NCBI GenBank assembly: GCA_937911235.1
Contig: CALDPN010000007.1
Span: forward strand, 1 to 17,635
Source: an uncultured Bacteroidales bacterium
GTDB taxonomy: Bacteria; Bacteroidota; Bacteroidia; Bacteroidales; Paludibacteraceae
Reading direction: 5' to 3'
DNA length: 17,635 bases
Part shown: positions 1 through 7,900 of the stretch, piece after piece
Layout of the letters: each line of letters begins with the position of its first letter
Numbering within the stretch: the stretch's first letter is position 1
Position numbers and translations under genes: made by a program
Notes under the pieces: model-generated
Seen by the model: the letters and a program-made list of their open reading frames with translations, nothing else
Databases searched by the model: none
What the model was told of the DNA's origin: nothing

Positions 1-567
1 CTCGAAGGTCGTGGATTGAACTCTTCTTACGCTATCTATCAGGACGTTACAGGTCGTGCCTACGATCGCACTATCGCTCTCGGTATCGGTGTAGGTTCAG
101 GTTACCTTTTCGAAACTACTTTCCAACGCGAAGCTACTTCCGACCTTACCGGTGAACGTGGATCTCTCATGGGTGCTATCCAAGGTCTTCTCCTTGCTCA
201 ATACGAAGTGCTACGTGAAAACGGTCACGAACCATCAGAAGCATTCAATGAAACTGTAGAAGAACTTACCCAATCTCTAATGCCTCTATTCGCAGAAAAC
301 GGTATGGACTGGATGTATGCAAACTGCTCTACTACAGCTCAACGTGGTGCTCTAGACTGGATGGGACCTTTCCACGATGCTATCAAACCAGTTATGAGAG
401 ACCTTTACAACAGTGTTAAAACAGGTGAAGAAGCACAACGTTCTATCGACTCAAACTCTAAACCAGACTATCGCGAAGGTCTAGAAAAAGAACTTGCAGC
501 TCTACGCGAAAGCGAAATGTGGCAAGCTGGTGCAGTGGTTCGTAAACTACGTCCAGAAAACAACTAA
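1..567 (+). CDS. ilvC: Ketol-acid reductoisomerase, C-terminal part (5' end outside window)
   Basis: The frame is open from the first base and reads LEGRGLNSSY..., so the gene starts upstream of the window; the 188 codons seen are the C-terminal helical domain. The enzyme converts acetolactate or acetohydroxybutyrate to the dihydroxy acid in branched-chain amino acid synthesis, using NADPH and Mg2+. The metal-site signature SDLTGERG is visible, with its Asp and Glu, followed by GSLMGAIQGLL and the second acidic stretch NETVEE. The segment from YANCSTTAQRGALDW to the end is typical of this family. The NADPH-binding Rossmann domain is not in view. The TTG at 16 is an internal Leu codon, not a start. 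A strong terminator follows 23 bases after the stop, so this transcript probably ends before recA. Identification is from family motifs and is firm. Confidence 0.95.
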   Translation, partial: LEGRGLNSSYAIYQDVTGRAYDRTIALGIGVGSGYLFETTFQREATSDLTGERGSLMGAIQGLLLAQYEVLRENGHEPSEAFNETVEELTQSLMPLFAENGMDWMYANCSTTAQRGALDWMGPFHDAIKPVMRDLYNSVKTGEEAQRSIDSNSKPDYREGLEKELAALRESEMWQAGAVVRKLRPENN

Positions 568-590
568 TAAATAGATAAAAATCTATATAC

Positions 591-628
591 AGAGGGTGCT
601 CATTTTTTGTGCACCCTCTATTTTTTTT
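591..628 (+). terminator. Intrinsic terminator of ilvC
   Basis: A perfect 9-bp stem (591-599 with 611-619, arm AGAGGGTGC) encloses an 11-base loop and is followed by eight T residues at 621-628. It starts 23 bases after the ilvC stop codon and separates ilvC from recA. Confidence 0.93.
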
Positions 629-643
629 GTCATTTTTATTTTC

Positions 644-651
644 TATCTTTG
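644..651 (+). promoter_or_regulatory. Candidate recA promoter, -7 box
   Basis: TATCTTTG matches the Bacteroidota -7 consensus TAnnTTTG and lies 53 bases before the recA start, just after the ilvC terminator. The region where a -33 TTTG would fall is only T-rich, so half of the promoter is unconvincing. No SOS (LexA-type) operator was recognised. Confidence 0.5.
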
Positions 652-704
652 CTTTTCGTTGAATGTTATTCATCTTATTATTAATCATTAAAAATTAAGC
701 AAAA

Positions 705-1730
705 ATGGCAGAAAAAGAAACAGAAAAAAAGCAAATCAATGCTGACAAGTTGAAAGCCCTTCAAATGGCTATCGACAAAATTGAAAAAGACCACGGTAAA
801 GGTACCATTATGAAACTTGGTGACAATCGTGTTGTTGACGTACCTGTTATCCCTACTGGTTCTATTGGTCTAAACGCAGCACTAGGTGTGGGTGGTTATC
901 CACGTGGTAGAGTGATTGAAATATTTGGTCCAGAATCTTCTGGTAAAACTACATTAGCTATTCACGCTATTGCAGAAGCACAAAAAGTAGGCGGCATCGC
1001 AGCTATCATCGACGCCGAACACGCATTCGACCGTTTCTATGCAGAAAAACTAGGTGTAGACGTAGAAAATCTATTCATTTCTCAACCAGACGACGGTGAA
1101 CAAGCCCTAGAAATTGCAGACCAGCTTATCCGTTCTTCAGCTATCGACATCATCGTGATAGACTCTGTGGCAGCACTTACTCCAAAAGCAGAAATCGAAG
1201 GTGATATGGGCGACAACCGCGTAGGTCTTCAAGCAAGACTTATGTCGCAAGCATTAAGAAAACTTACAGCTAGCATCAACAAAACAAACACTTGCTGTAT
1301 TTTCATCAACCAACTTCGTGAAAAGATTGGTGTAATGTTTGGCAACCCAGAAACCACAACAGGTGGTAACGCACTTAAGTTCTACTCTTCTATTCGTTTA
1401 GACATTCGTCGTGCCACACAAATTAAAGAAGGTGACGAAGTAATAGGTAACCAAACACGCGTGAAGGTAGTGAAAAACAAAGTTGCTCCTCCTTTCCGCA
1501 AAGCAGAATTTGATATTATGTTTGGCGAAGGAATTTCTAAATCAGGTGAAATCATCGACATGGGTGTAGAAACTGGCATTATTAAGAAAAGCGGTTCTTG
1601 GTTTAGCTACGGCGATAGCAAACTAGCTCAAGGTCGTGATGCTTGCAAACGCCTAATTCAAGACAATCCTGAGTTAGCCTCTGAATTGGAAGAAAAGATT
1701 ATGACTGTACTAAACGGCACTCAAGAATAA
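705..1730 (+). CDS. recA: Recombinase RecA
   Basis: This 341-residue protein is full length for the family. RecA forms filaments on single-stranded DNA, drives strand exchange in recombinational repair, and stimulates LexA-type self-cleavage where such regulators exist. The Walker A motif GPESSGKT is at residues 75-82. The catalytic Glu lies in IIDAEH at 101-106, the Walker B strand IIVIDS ends at 154, and INQLREKIGV at 201-210 leads into DNA-binding loop L2. The C-terminal domain ends in an acidic stretch (ELASELEEK). There is no Shine-Dalgarno sequence; the leader is A-rich, with TAAAAAT at -16 to -10. The gene sits alone between the ilvC terminator and a hairpin before rlmB. No intein and no missing key residue was seen. 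Confidence 0.98.
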   Translation: MAEKETEKKQINADKLKALQMAIDKIEKDHGKGTIMKLGDNRVVDVPVIPTGSIGLNAALGVGGYPRGRVIEIFGPESSGKTTLAIHAIAEAQKVGGIAAIIDAEHAFDRFYAEKLGVDVENLFISQPDDGEQALEIADQLIRSSAIDIIVIDSVAALTPKAEIEGDMGDNRVGLQARLMSQALRKLTASINKTNTCCIFINQLREKIGVMFGNPETTTGGNALKFYSSIRLDIRRATQIKEGDEVIGNQTRVKVVKNKVAPPFRKAEFDIMFGEGISKSGEIIDMGVETGIIKKSGSWFSYGDSKLAQGRDACKRLIQDNPELASELEEKIMTVLNGTQE

Positions 1731-1737
1731 AAACACT

Positions 1738-1764
1738 GAGGCATCTTGGCTTAAAAGGTGCCTC
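1738..1764 (+). terminator. Hairpin between recA and rlmB, probable weak terminator
   Basis: A 10-bp stem with one G-T wobble pairs 1738-1747 with 1755-1764 around a 7-base loop. Only short T stretches follow (TTATATTATA), so termination may be partial and rlmB may receive read-through. It ends 15 bases before the rlmB start. Confidence 0.6.
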
Positions 1765-1779
1765 TTATATTATAAAACT

Positions 1780-2583
1780 ATGTACAAAGACAATTTCAAA
1801 AAAAACAACTTTAAGCGTGGCAATCGTGGTGGAGGAAACAACGTAGGAAAAGAGCCAGGCAATAAAATGATTTTTGGCATACGTGCCATTATAGAAACCA
1901 TAGAAGCAGGTCACGAGATAGACAAAATTCTGCTTAAAAAAGATATGCAAAGTGAGCTTTCACAAGAGCTTTTTGCAGCAGTAAAAGGAAGAAACATTCC
2001 TGTGGTGCGTGTTCCAGTAGAGAAGATAGACCGCATCACAAATAAAAATCACCAAGGGGCTATTGCGTTTATCTCACCAGTAGCTTACGAACGCATCACT
2101 CACCTTATCCCACAACTTTATGAAGAAGCAAAATGCCCATTTATTGTGGTACTAGATGGCGTAACCGACGTTAGAAACTTCGGTGCTATTGCACGTACTT
2201 GCGAGTGCGCAGGCGTAGATGCCATTATGATACCTCAGCTAGGCAGCGCTTCTATCAACGCTGACGCAATCAAAACATCGGCAGGTGCGCTTCTTTCACT
2301 TCCAGTGTGTAGAGAGCACAATCTTGCTGCCATGGTAAACTACCTAAAAGAATGTGGACTTAGAGTATTTGCCGCATCAGAAAAGGCAACACAAACATAT
2401 ACCGAAGCGGATTACAGTGGTCCTATAGCCATCGTAATGGGCTCAGAAGACGTTGGCATTTCACCTGAAATCCTAGAACTTTGCGACGAGCACGTTAGCA
2501 TTCCTATCAACGGCAACATCCAATCTCTAAACGTATCTGTTGCTGCAGGGGTACTTATCTACGAGGCCATTAAAGGGAGATAG
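1780..2583 (+). CDS. rlmB: 23S rRNA (guanosine-2'-O)-methyltransferase RlmB-like, TrmH/SpoU family
   Basis: This 267-residue SPOUT enzyme is expected to transfer methyl from SAM to a ribose 2'-OH in 23S rRNA (G2251 in E. coli numbering for RlmB). An N-terminal substrate-binding domain (about 30-110) contains FGIRAIIE and the NKNHQGAIAF segment. The catalytic SPOUT domain shows motif 1 at about 125-145 (LDGVTDVRNFGAIARTCECA, with Asn133 and Arg139), motif 2 MGSEDVGIS at 220-228 and motif 3 IPINGNIQSLNVSVAAG at 241-257, the trefoil-knot SAM site. The first 29 residues are a basic Gly/Asn-rich tail; Met30 is a possible alternative start, but the tail is in frame and typical of RNA-binding extensions. 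The TAG stop overlaps the first base of a heptamer repeat. The exact target nucleotide is inferred from homology. Confidence 0.88.
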   Translation: MYKDNFKKNNFKRGNRGGGNNVGKEPGNKMIFGIRAIIETIEAGHEIDKILLKKDMQSELSQELFAAVKGRNIPVVRVPVEKIDRITNKNHQGAIAFISPVAYERITHLIPQLYEEAKCPFIVVLDGVTDVRNFGAIARTCECAGVDAIMIPQLGSASINADAIKTSAGALLSLPVCREHNLAAMVNYLKECGLRVFAASEKATQTYTEADYSGPIAIVMGSEDVGISPEILELCDEHVSIPINGNIQSLNVSVAAGVLIYEAIKGR

Positions 2584-2628
2584 TTAGGAGTTAGGAGTTA
2601 GGAGTTAGGAGTTAGGAGTTAGGAGTTA
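2583..2628 (+). repeat. Tandem heptamer repeat, GTTAGGA x 6.6
   Basis: Six perfect copies of GTTAGGA (2583-2624) plus GTTA run directly from the rlmB stop codon. The 7-bp unit is not a multiple of three, so it is not coding. A degenerate relative in reverse orientation is at 14050-14084. Confidence 0.95.
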
Positions 2629-2630
2629 TC

Positions 2631-2696
2631 ACGCCCGTTAGGGTGTGCATCCGAGCGAAGCGAGTAATTGGTGTAGGGACAATGCGTGCATTGTCC
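2631..2696. repeat. Composite palindromic repeat element upstream of the RluA-type gene
   Basis: Two hairpins lie in 66 bases. ACGCCC-GTTA-GGGTGT (2631-2646) has one wobble pair. A perfect 9-bp inverted repeat, GGACAATGC and GCATTGTCC (2677-2685 and 2688-2696), has a 2-base centre. GAGCGAAGCGAG lies between them. The region is clearly more GC-rich than other spacers here. Together with 2583-2628 it fills the 126-base gap after rlmB and ends 13 bases before the next start codon. It has the look of a dispersed intergenic repeat; genome copy number is unknown. Confidence 0.6.
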
Positions 2697-2709
2697 GTTA
2701 TAAAATATT

Positions 2710-3375
2710 ATGCAAGTAATCTACGAAGACAATCATATAATTGTAGTAAACAAGAGCAGTGGCGAAATAGTCCAAGGCGACAAAACCGGCGACACCCCAC
2801 TAGTAGAAACCGTGCGTGCCTATATCAAGGAAAAATACAATAAGCCCGGCAATGTTTTTTGTGGTCTCACACACCGTCTAGACCGCCCTGTGAGTGGCGT
2901 GGTTATCTTTGCCAAAACAGGCAAAGCCCTAGAACGCATAAACAATATGCTTAAAAACCACGACATAAAGAAAACCTACTGGGCTATCGTAAAAAACACT
3001 CCAAAGCAAAGCGAGGGCACATTGGTGCATTATCTGGTGCGCAACGAAAAACAAAACAAATCGTACGCCTACCCTACAGAAAAACCAAACTCAAAACGCG
3101 CAGAACTAAACTATAAAGTAATAGGCAAATCAGACAACTACACCTTGCTAGAAGTAAACCTTATCACTGGCAGACACCACCAAATACGTTGCCAACTTGC
3201 CGCTATGGGTTGCCCAATCAAAGGCGACTTAAAATATGGTTCAGAGCGTTCAAACCGCGACAGCAGCATTAGCTTGCACGCCCGCTCAGTAGAGTTCATC
3301 CACCCTGTATCAAAAGAACTCATCCACGTAGAAGCCCCTACCCCACAAGACACACTCTGGAAAGCATTACAATAA
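2710..3375 (+). CDS. RluA-family RNA pseudouridine synthase
   Basis: This 221-residue enzyme isomerises uridine to pseudouridine in rRNA or tRNA. The RluA signature HRLDRPVSG is at 55-63, with catalytic Asp58. The other conserved strands follow: ITGRHHQIR at 152-160, GDLKYG at 172-177 and the LHA segment at 189-191. The N-terminus opens straight into VIYEDNHIIVVNK, so there is no S4 RNA-binding domain. That fits the short, S4-less members such as RluA and TruC; which uridine is modified cannot be told. The ATG at 2710 is the start that gives the conserved first strand, and a GC-rich palindromic repeat lies 13 bases upstream. The next gene is convergent. Confidence 0.9.
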   Translation: MQVIYEDNHIIVVNKSSGEIVQGDKTGDTPLVETVRAYIKEKYNKPGNVFCGLTHRLDRPVSGVVIFAKTGKALERINNMLKNHDIKKTYWAIVKNTPKQSEGTLVHYLVRNEKQNKSYAYPTEKPNSKRAELNYKVIGKSDNYTLLEVNLITGRHHQIRCQLAAMGCPIKGDLKYGSERSNRDSSISLHARSVEFIHPVSKELIHVEAPTPQDTLWKALQ

Positions 3376-3378
3376 AAA

Positions 3379-3405
3379 AGCGGTTGACTTATGCTGCCAA
3401 CCGCT
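3379..3405 (-). terminator. Terminator between convergent genes, strongest on the minus strand
   Basis: An 8-bp perfect stem, AGCGGTTG with CAACCGCT (3379-3386 and 3398-3405), has an 11-base loop. The run of A at 3374-3379 gives a T tract on the minus strand, so it best terminates the lipoprotein gene ending at 3481. On the plus strand it lies 4 bases after the pseudouridine synthase stop but lacks a T tract. Confidence 0.65.
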
Positions 3406-3480
3406 GAACATTTAAAAATTAGTACTTATAAAGAACAGCCTGTGCTATTCTTGAGGATTCAAAGTAAAACTTTGATATTT

Positions 3481-4059
3481 CTATTTTATGAGTATACAAT
3501 GCTTGGTTAAATCGTCTAGCGAGAACACTACTTTATCTGCAATTGATTTAGTAGGTATTACCAAATCCTCGCCTAATGCGTCATTAATCGACTTAGCCAC
3601 AAGTTCAGTACAGTAAAGCAAACTATCTGTAGTGTTATCAAAGTCGAAGTCGAAACGTGCTCCGCGAGCATTTCGCACCATAGCCTTATTAACAACTTCA
3701 TCTCTCACCTCTAGCGGATATTCTAGCCGATAAACAGCAAAAGTATCTGCCAAAGCTAAAAAGTTATCTATTGACTCGATGCGCACAGAACTTGGTTCTT
3801 TTGTTTCTTCCATTTCACAATGAAGAACACTTATTTCACCTACAGAATCTACCACCGCTATTCCTATATGCGAGAAAACCCCATCAGTGGAAGCTACAGT
3901 AGAAAACATTGTTGAAACAAAACCGTCTTCTCTGCGAAGAACGATGTCACCATTTTCAACGGATTGATTAATTATTACCCTCGGTGTCTTTGTATCGTCG
4001 CTACAAGACACCAAGAATAATAAGAAAATCCATATTATTTTTTGACATCTACAAGCCAC
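3481..4059 (-). CDS. Lipoprotein with permuted papain-like fold (YiiX/YebB-like, NlpC/P60 clan)
   Basis: The 192-residue product has a lipoprotein signal with lipobox LVSC (Cys19). The residues after it, SDDTK, resemble the acidic export signal that sends Bacteroides lipoproteins to the cell surface. The body matches permuted papain-fold cysteine hydrolases: GDIVLRR at 37-43, FSHIGIAVV at 62-70 with likely catalytic His64, and SLLYCTELVAKS at 146-157 with likely nucleophile Cys150 and Glu152. His-before-Cys order marks the permuted group. Substrates are unknown; amide, peptide or lipid acyl bonds are possible. The start is a GTG directly preceded by an in-frame TGA (TGAGTG), so no earlier start exists. 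It overlaps the preceding gene by 25 bases, which points to translational coupling. Confidence 0.75.
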   Translation of the reverse strand: MACRCQKIIWIFLLFLVSCSDDTKTPRVIINQSVENGDIVLRREDGFVSTMFSTVASTDGVFSHIGIAVVDSVGEISVLHCEMEETKEPSSVRIESIDNFLALADTFAVYRLEYPLEVRDEVVNKAMVRNARGARFDFDFDNTTDSLLYCTELVAKSINDALGEDLVIPTKSIADKVVFSLDDLTKHCILIK

Positions 4060-4376
4060 TCACCATCAACTTTCTTTAAGTCAAGTTTATCTTCTTTGCC
4101 TTTTGCATTGATATACCATACAGCAGCAGAATCATCGCTAAAAACAGAATCTCTTACAATTTCTGTTTTCCAATCTTCAACTGGCTTATGTTTAAAACTT
4201 ACAGCCAAATCAACTAATGATTTTGCACCTTCGGTACAATATTCTTTTGCTTTATCGTAGTTACCAGTATTAAAATTGGTGATAAATTCTTCTGCCACGT
4301 CCACGTGCTTGCTTCCACAAGAAGCTAGACCTAAAGCCACAGCTACTAGAAATAAAATTCTTTTTATTGTTTTCAT
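4035..4376 (-). CDS. DUF4878-like small lipoprotein (NTF2-like fold)
   Basis: This 113-residue product has a lipoprotein signal, MKTIKRILFLVAVALGLASC, with lipobox LASC and Cys20. The mature part has the helix EEFITNFNTGNYDKAKEYCT, a central segment with SAAVWYIN, and the ending LDLKKVDGEWLVDVKK. This is the pattern of DUF4878/NTF2-like lipoproteins common in Bacteroidota, whose role is not established. It is likely periplasmic or inner-leaflet anchored. The start ATG has no Shine-Dalgarno sequence; TTAAAGA sits at -16 to -10. Its 3' end overlaps the next lipoprotein gene in another frame, so the two are probably made together. A strong hairpin 26 bases upstream separates it from the barrel gene. 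Confidence 0.72.
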   Translation of the reverse strand: MKTIKRILFLVAVALGLASCGSKHVDVAEEFITNFNTGNYDKAKEYCTEGAKSLVDLAVSFKHKPVEDWKTEIVRDSVFSDDSAAVWYINAKGKEDKLDLKKVDGEWLVDVKK

Positions 4377-4402
4377 GTTGTTTTGTCTTTAATTGTTAGT
4401 GA

Positions 4403-4436
4403 AAGCTAATATCTCGGGGTGCCGAGATATTAGCTT
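4403..4436 (-). terminator. Perfect 15-bp hairpin ending the surface-protein cluster
   Basis: A perfect 15-bp stem (4403-4417 with 4422-4436) encloses a GGTG loop. It begins 10 bases past the stop of the barrel gene and ends 26 bases before the DUF4878-like gene. Only a few T residues follow on the minus strand, so it may be a partial terminator or an mRNA-stabilising end. Confidence 0.7.
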
Positions 4437-4446
4437 AAAACTGATA

Positions 4447-4938
4447 TTAGAAGATATAGCGTGCACCTACAGCAATAGCGCCAGAGTATAGACCATCAGC
4501 ATAGAAGTCTACACCATATTTGTTACCTTCAACACCAATAAGTGGACGCCAGTCTACAGAAAGTTGTAGTGGGAAATCAAAGTTGTATTCAACACCGATA
4601 CGACCAGCAACACCACCAAATGCGTATGGATAATACCAATATGAGCCCCAGAAGTAACCTACACCAGCACCTACACCAGCATACCAATTGAATTTACCTT
4701 TGCTTACTGCAGGGAATTCTAGACCACCTGGGTTGATCCAATCGTAAGTAGCAGCAGCTTCAATAGCATTGAAACCTGCAAGACCGGCTTCAACTTCAAT
4801 CATGTTGTTGTCGCCCATACTGTGTTGATAAGAAGCTTCAACACCATAACCAATACGTAAACCTACTGCGCGTGGTTGAGCGAATGCTGCAGTAGCCATT
4901 GCTACTGCAAATACAAATAATAAAGTAATCTTTTTCAT
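4447..4938 (-). CDS. Small outer-membrane beta-barrel protein
   Basis: This 163-residue protein has a type I signal peptide (MKKITLLFVFAVAMATAAFA, probable cleavage AFA-Q). The rest is Gly- and aromatic-rich with alternating polar and apolar residues: RIGYGVEASYQH, NWYAGVGAGVGYFWGSYWYYPY, AGRIGVEYNF. It ends in ARYIF, with the terminal Phe typical of proteins inserted by the BAM machinery. The length fits an eight-stranded barrel of the outer-membrane beta-barrel domain class; no catalytic motif is seen. It starts 40 bases after the stop of surface protein A with no terminator between, so it is probably the last gene of that transcript. It might assist surface display of A and B, but that is a guess from position. 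Confidence 0.75.
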   Translation of the reverse strand: MKKITLLFVFAVAMATAAFAQPRAVGLRIGYGVEASYQHSMGDNNMIEVEAGLAGFNAIEAAATYDWINPGGLEFPAVSKGKFNWYAGVGAGVGYFWGSYWYYPYAFGGVAGRIGVEYNFDFPLQLSVDWRPLIGVEGNKYGVDFYADGLYSGAIAVGARYIF

Positions 4939-4978
4939 AATAATAAAATTTTAAGGGTTTATAAATAAATTAAGTAAA

Positions 4979-7900
4979 TTACCATACACTAATTAGTCTG
5001 TTACCTTCGTTTGTTTTCACAATGTAAATACCTTCAAGCGAGCCGTTTAGATGTGTTACATTTATACCTGTTAGGTCAAATATTTCAAATTCTAGTTCTG
5101 AATAAATAGTACCTTCTTTAGCATAAACTGATATTGCAGGCACCTCGTCTATTGCCACATAGTCTCTATGAATTACAGGACGAATTGGTAAACCATAAGG
5201 ACGATATTCATCACCAGTACCTAAAGATAAGGACATATTAAAATCTAAGGTTACAGCATTTTTTTGAGAATCTTCATATACAGTTGAGGTCCAATAATCT
5301 GCACCTCTATCATTTTTTATATATTCATCTTCTTCCATATAACCTGCTACAGGTAAGAACATAGCATTTCCATTAGGACCAGTAAACACATAACCATTTT
5401 TTCCATAGTATTGTGTGTATTCTGCAGTACATTCACGAAGCAATTCTTCTACATCTGTCTGAGTTGGAATATGCCATTTACTCTCTAGAATATAATTTGC
5501 AGCATCATCTTCTACACCTAAGGTAGTCCTAAAGTCAATTAATCCCCAATAATCATCGGTTACATACTTAATGAACTCATTCCTTTCTAGTAGATTTGCC
5601 CACTTATATGTATTATATGAATAGTTTTCTTTAGGTTCTATTTCACCCCAAGCAAAGAATTTACCTTCATCTTGTGGCTTATCTGCACCTAGATTATGGA
5701 TAGCCCAACATAAACCACTAGATAGACCTAAATCTATATAATCTTTGTCCCAAGCTTCACCAGGTGGTACCAACTCATAATAAGTTTTCCACTCGGTTTC
5801 ATAGTTTGTTGCATCCATATAAATATTTGCTTTGAAACCTTTTGGAATTTGTAGATAGTTTAGAATATTCCAAGAATACTCACCTAAACCTACTTCTATA
5901 ATTGGTTCATCTATATTTCCTAAACAATAGATGTAATAATCTCCATCGTCACTCTCTTCAACAGAATTAAGTGTAGCTACAAACACGCCTGGAGACTTCT
6001 CTACCATTTTTTCTGTTACTTCATCAGACCAGTTAGGTATATATCTTACATACCAAGTCATCAGATCTTCTATGCTTTCATACCAAACACCATTTGCATA
6101 ATAAGGTCTTTTAACAATATCTACATCACTGTGTTCTTGGAATCTTCCGTTCGTACTATTACCTTCAATCCAATAATGGAAATAATTCTCGTGACGTATT
6201 TCATACTTGTAAATATTTAAGCCATAGATCTCCTGTTCTAGTTTTTCTGGTGCTAAAGTATATTCATCTATATCACCTATAGGTTGATATTTAACTATAT
6301 TTTTATATTTAGTATCTTCTGTTTCCACTATGTAGATATAACCAAGAACAGGATACTCTGGATATGGATCAGGTTCTGGTTCTGGTTCAGGCTCTGGGTC
6401 TGGAGTTGGGTCATCACCTGGTCCTGGTTCTGGATCTGGGTCATCAGTTGGGTCATCAGTTGGGTCATCGCTAGGGTCTTCTCCTGGACCTGGTGCTGGA
6501 GCAGCAGTGGTTTTGCCTTTTAGGTTTGCAGTAACTGTTTCATTACCAGCATAAATAGTTAAGGTAGCATTATATTCGCCTTCCTTGTTTGGCACAAATT
6601 TAATTTTTGCCTCACCATTGCCATTTGTTACAGATTCAGAAACTACTTTAAATGAACCTGCTTTCTCACCACTTATTGCAGCTGTGGCACATGTGGTACC
6701 TTGTACTTTAAATGTAGCAGTTACAAAAGAAGTTTTTCCCACCTGTGTAGCATCAAATGCTGGCACATTAAGATTAGAAATTTTTACCTTTTTATCCACT
6801 ACTGGAGTATAAGTTGCAGTTTCACACACTGCAACAAAATCTATGATTGCAGTTAATCCTTCTGCTGTTCTCACTGTTATAGTAGCTTCGTATGCACCCG
6901 CTACTTTAGGAGTAAAGGTGATAGGAGTGGTATAATCTTGAGTATTATATTCTCTTGAGGTTGTTCCTAAAGTAAAGAAACCTGATTCCGTATCTGTACC
7001 GCTTATACTTACAGTTGGTGAAGATGCCCCAACAAGTGTAAATGTTATATTAGCAGAAGACGAATTTTTTGGATTTACTTTTGCAAATTCTTCTACCTTC
7101 AAATATTTAATTGCAGGAGTTACAGGAGCTTCATCTGCAATAGCATTAAATGAAATACTTTCACTTTTTTTACCAGCAGTAATGGTAAGTGTAGCATCAT
7201 ATTTACGAGAGATATTTGGTGCAAATTCCATTTCTACAGTACCCACTCCGTCATTTACACTTACAGAAAGTACTTTAAAGTACGACGCATCTGCACCACT
7301 TATTGTAGCTGTAGCAGTTTTAGCTCCCTCCAATGAGAATGTTACTTTGGCAGTAGAAACTTTATCTTCTTCTGCGCCTGTAAAACTTGGTTTTTTAATA
7401 TTGCTAATAATTATCTCAGGTTCTATACCCAAACCACTAAGAGTCACATTCTCACTTACTTTACCAGAGGTAATAGTTAATGTAGGTTTAAAGTAACCTT
7501 CTGATTCAGGAGCAAACTCTATTACTACTGAACCACTAGTACTTGTTACACTTTGAGAAAGTATTTTAAAGTAGCTAGCATACGCACCACTAATAGACGC
7601 TGTAGCACTAGTTGCATTTTCTATGGTATAAGTAGCCACAAGAGTCTTTGTTTCACCTATAAACACTTCACCAAATGAAGCTATTTGGATATTGCTAATT
7701 ACAGGATCTGGCACTGGCGCTGGCTCTACACCAAAAGCTCTAATGCTTTTAGTTACAGTCACACTACCAGAAGTAATATTTAATACAGCATCAAATTTAT
7801 TTTCTGAATCTGGTGTAAATTGAATTTCTACAGTTCCTTTTCCATTTGTTACACTTTGAGATAGTATTTTAAAATACTTAGCATGTGTGCCAGTAATGGT

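Noticed and set aside
458..688. 76-codon minus-strand frame across the ilvC end and terminator
   Set aside because: It overlaps the conserved ilvC C-terminus and the terminator, and its sequence is low-complexity Lys/Asn.
2583..2628. Heptamer array considered as a CRISPR-like repeat
   Set aside because: Units are 7 bases with no spacers, and no cas gene is present.
2643..2843. 66-codon plus-strand frame upstream of and into the pseudouridine synthase gene
   Set aside because: It runs through the palindromic repeat and then overlaps a well-supported gene in another frame.
3460..3474. Small inverted repeat CAAAGT-AAA-ACTTTG past the lipoprotein stop
   Set aside because: Only 6-7 AT-rich base pairs and no T tract; the hairpin at 3379-3405 is the better terminator.
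6284..6523. Plus-strand frame with a Trp/Ser/Val-rich repeat opposite the linker of surface protein A
   Set aside because: It is the antisense reading of the Asp/Pro repeat DNA; the minus strand is clearly the coding one.
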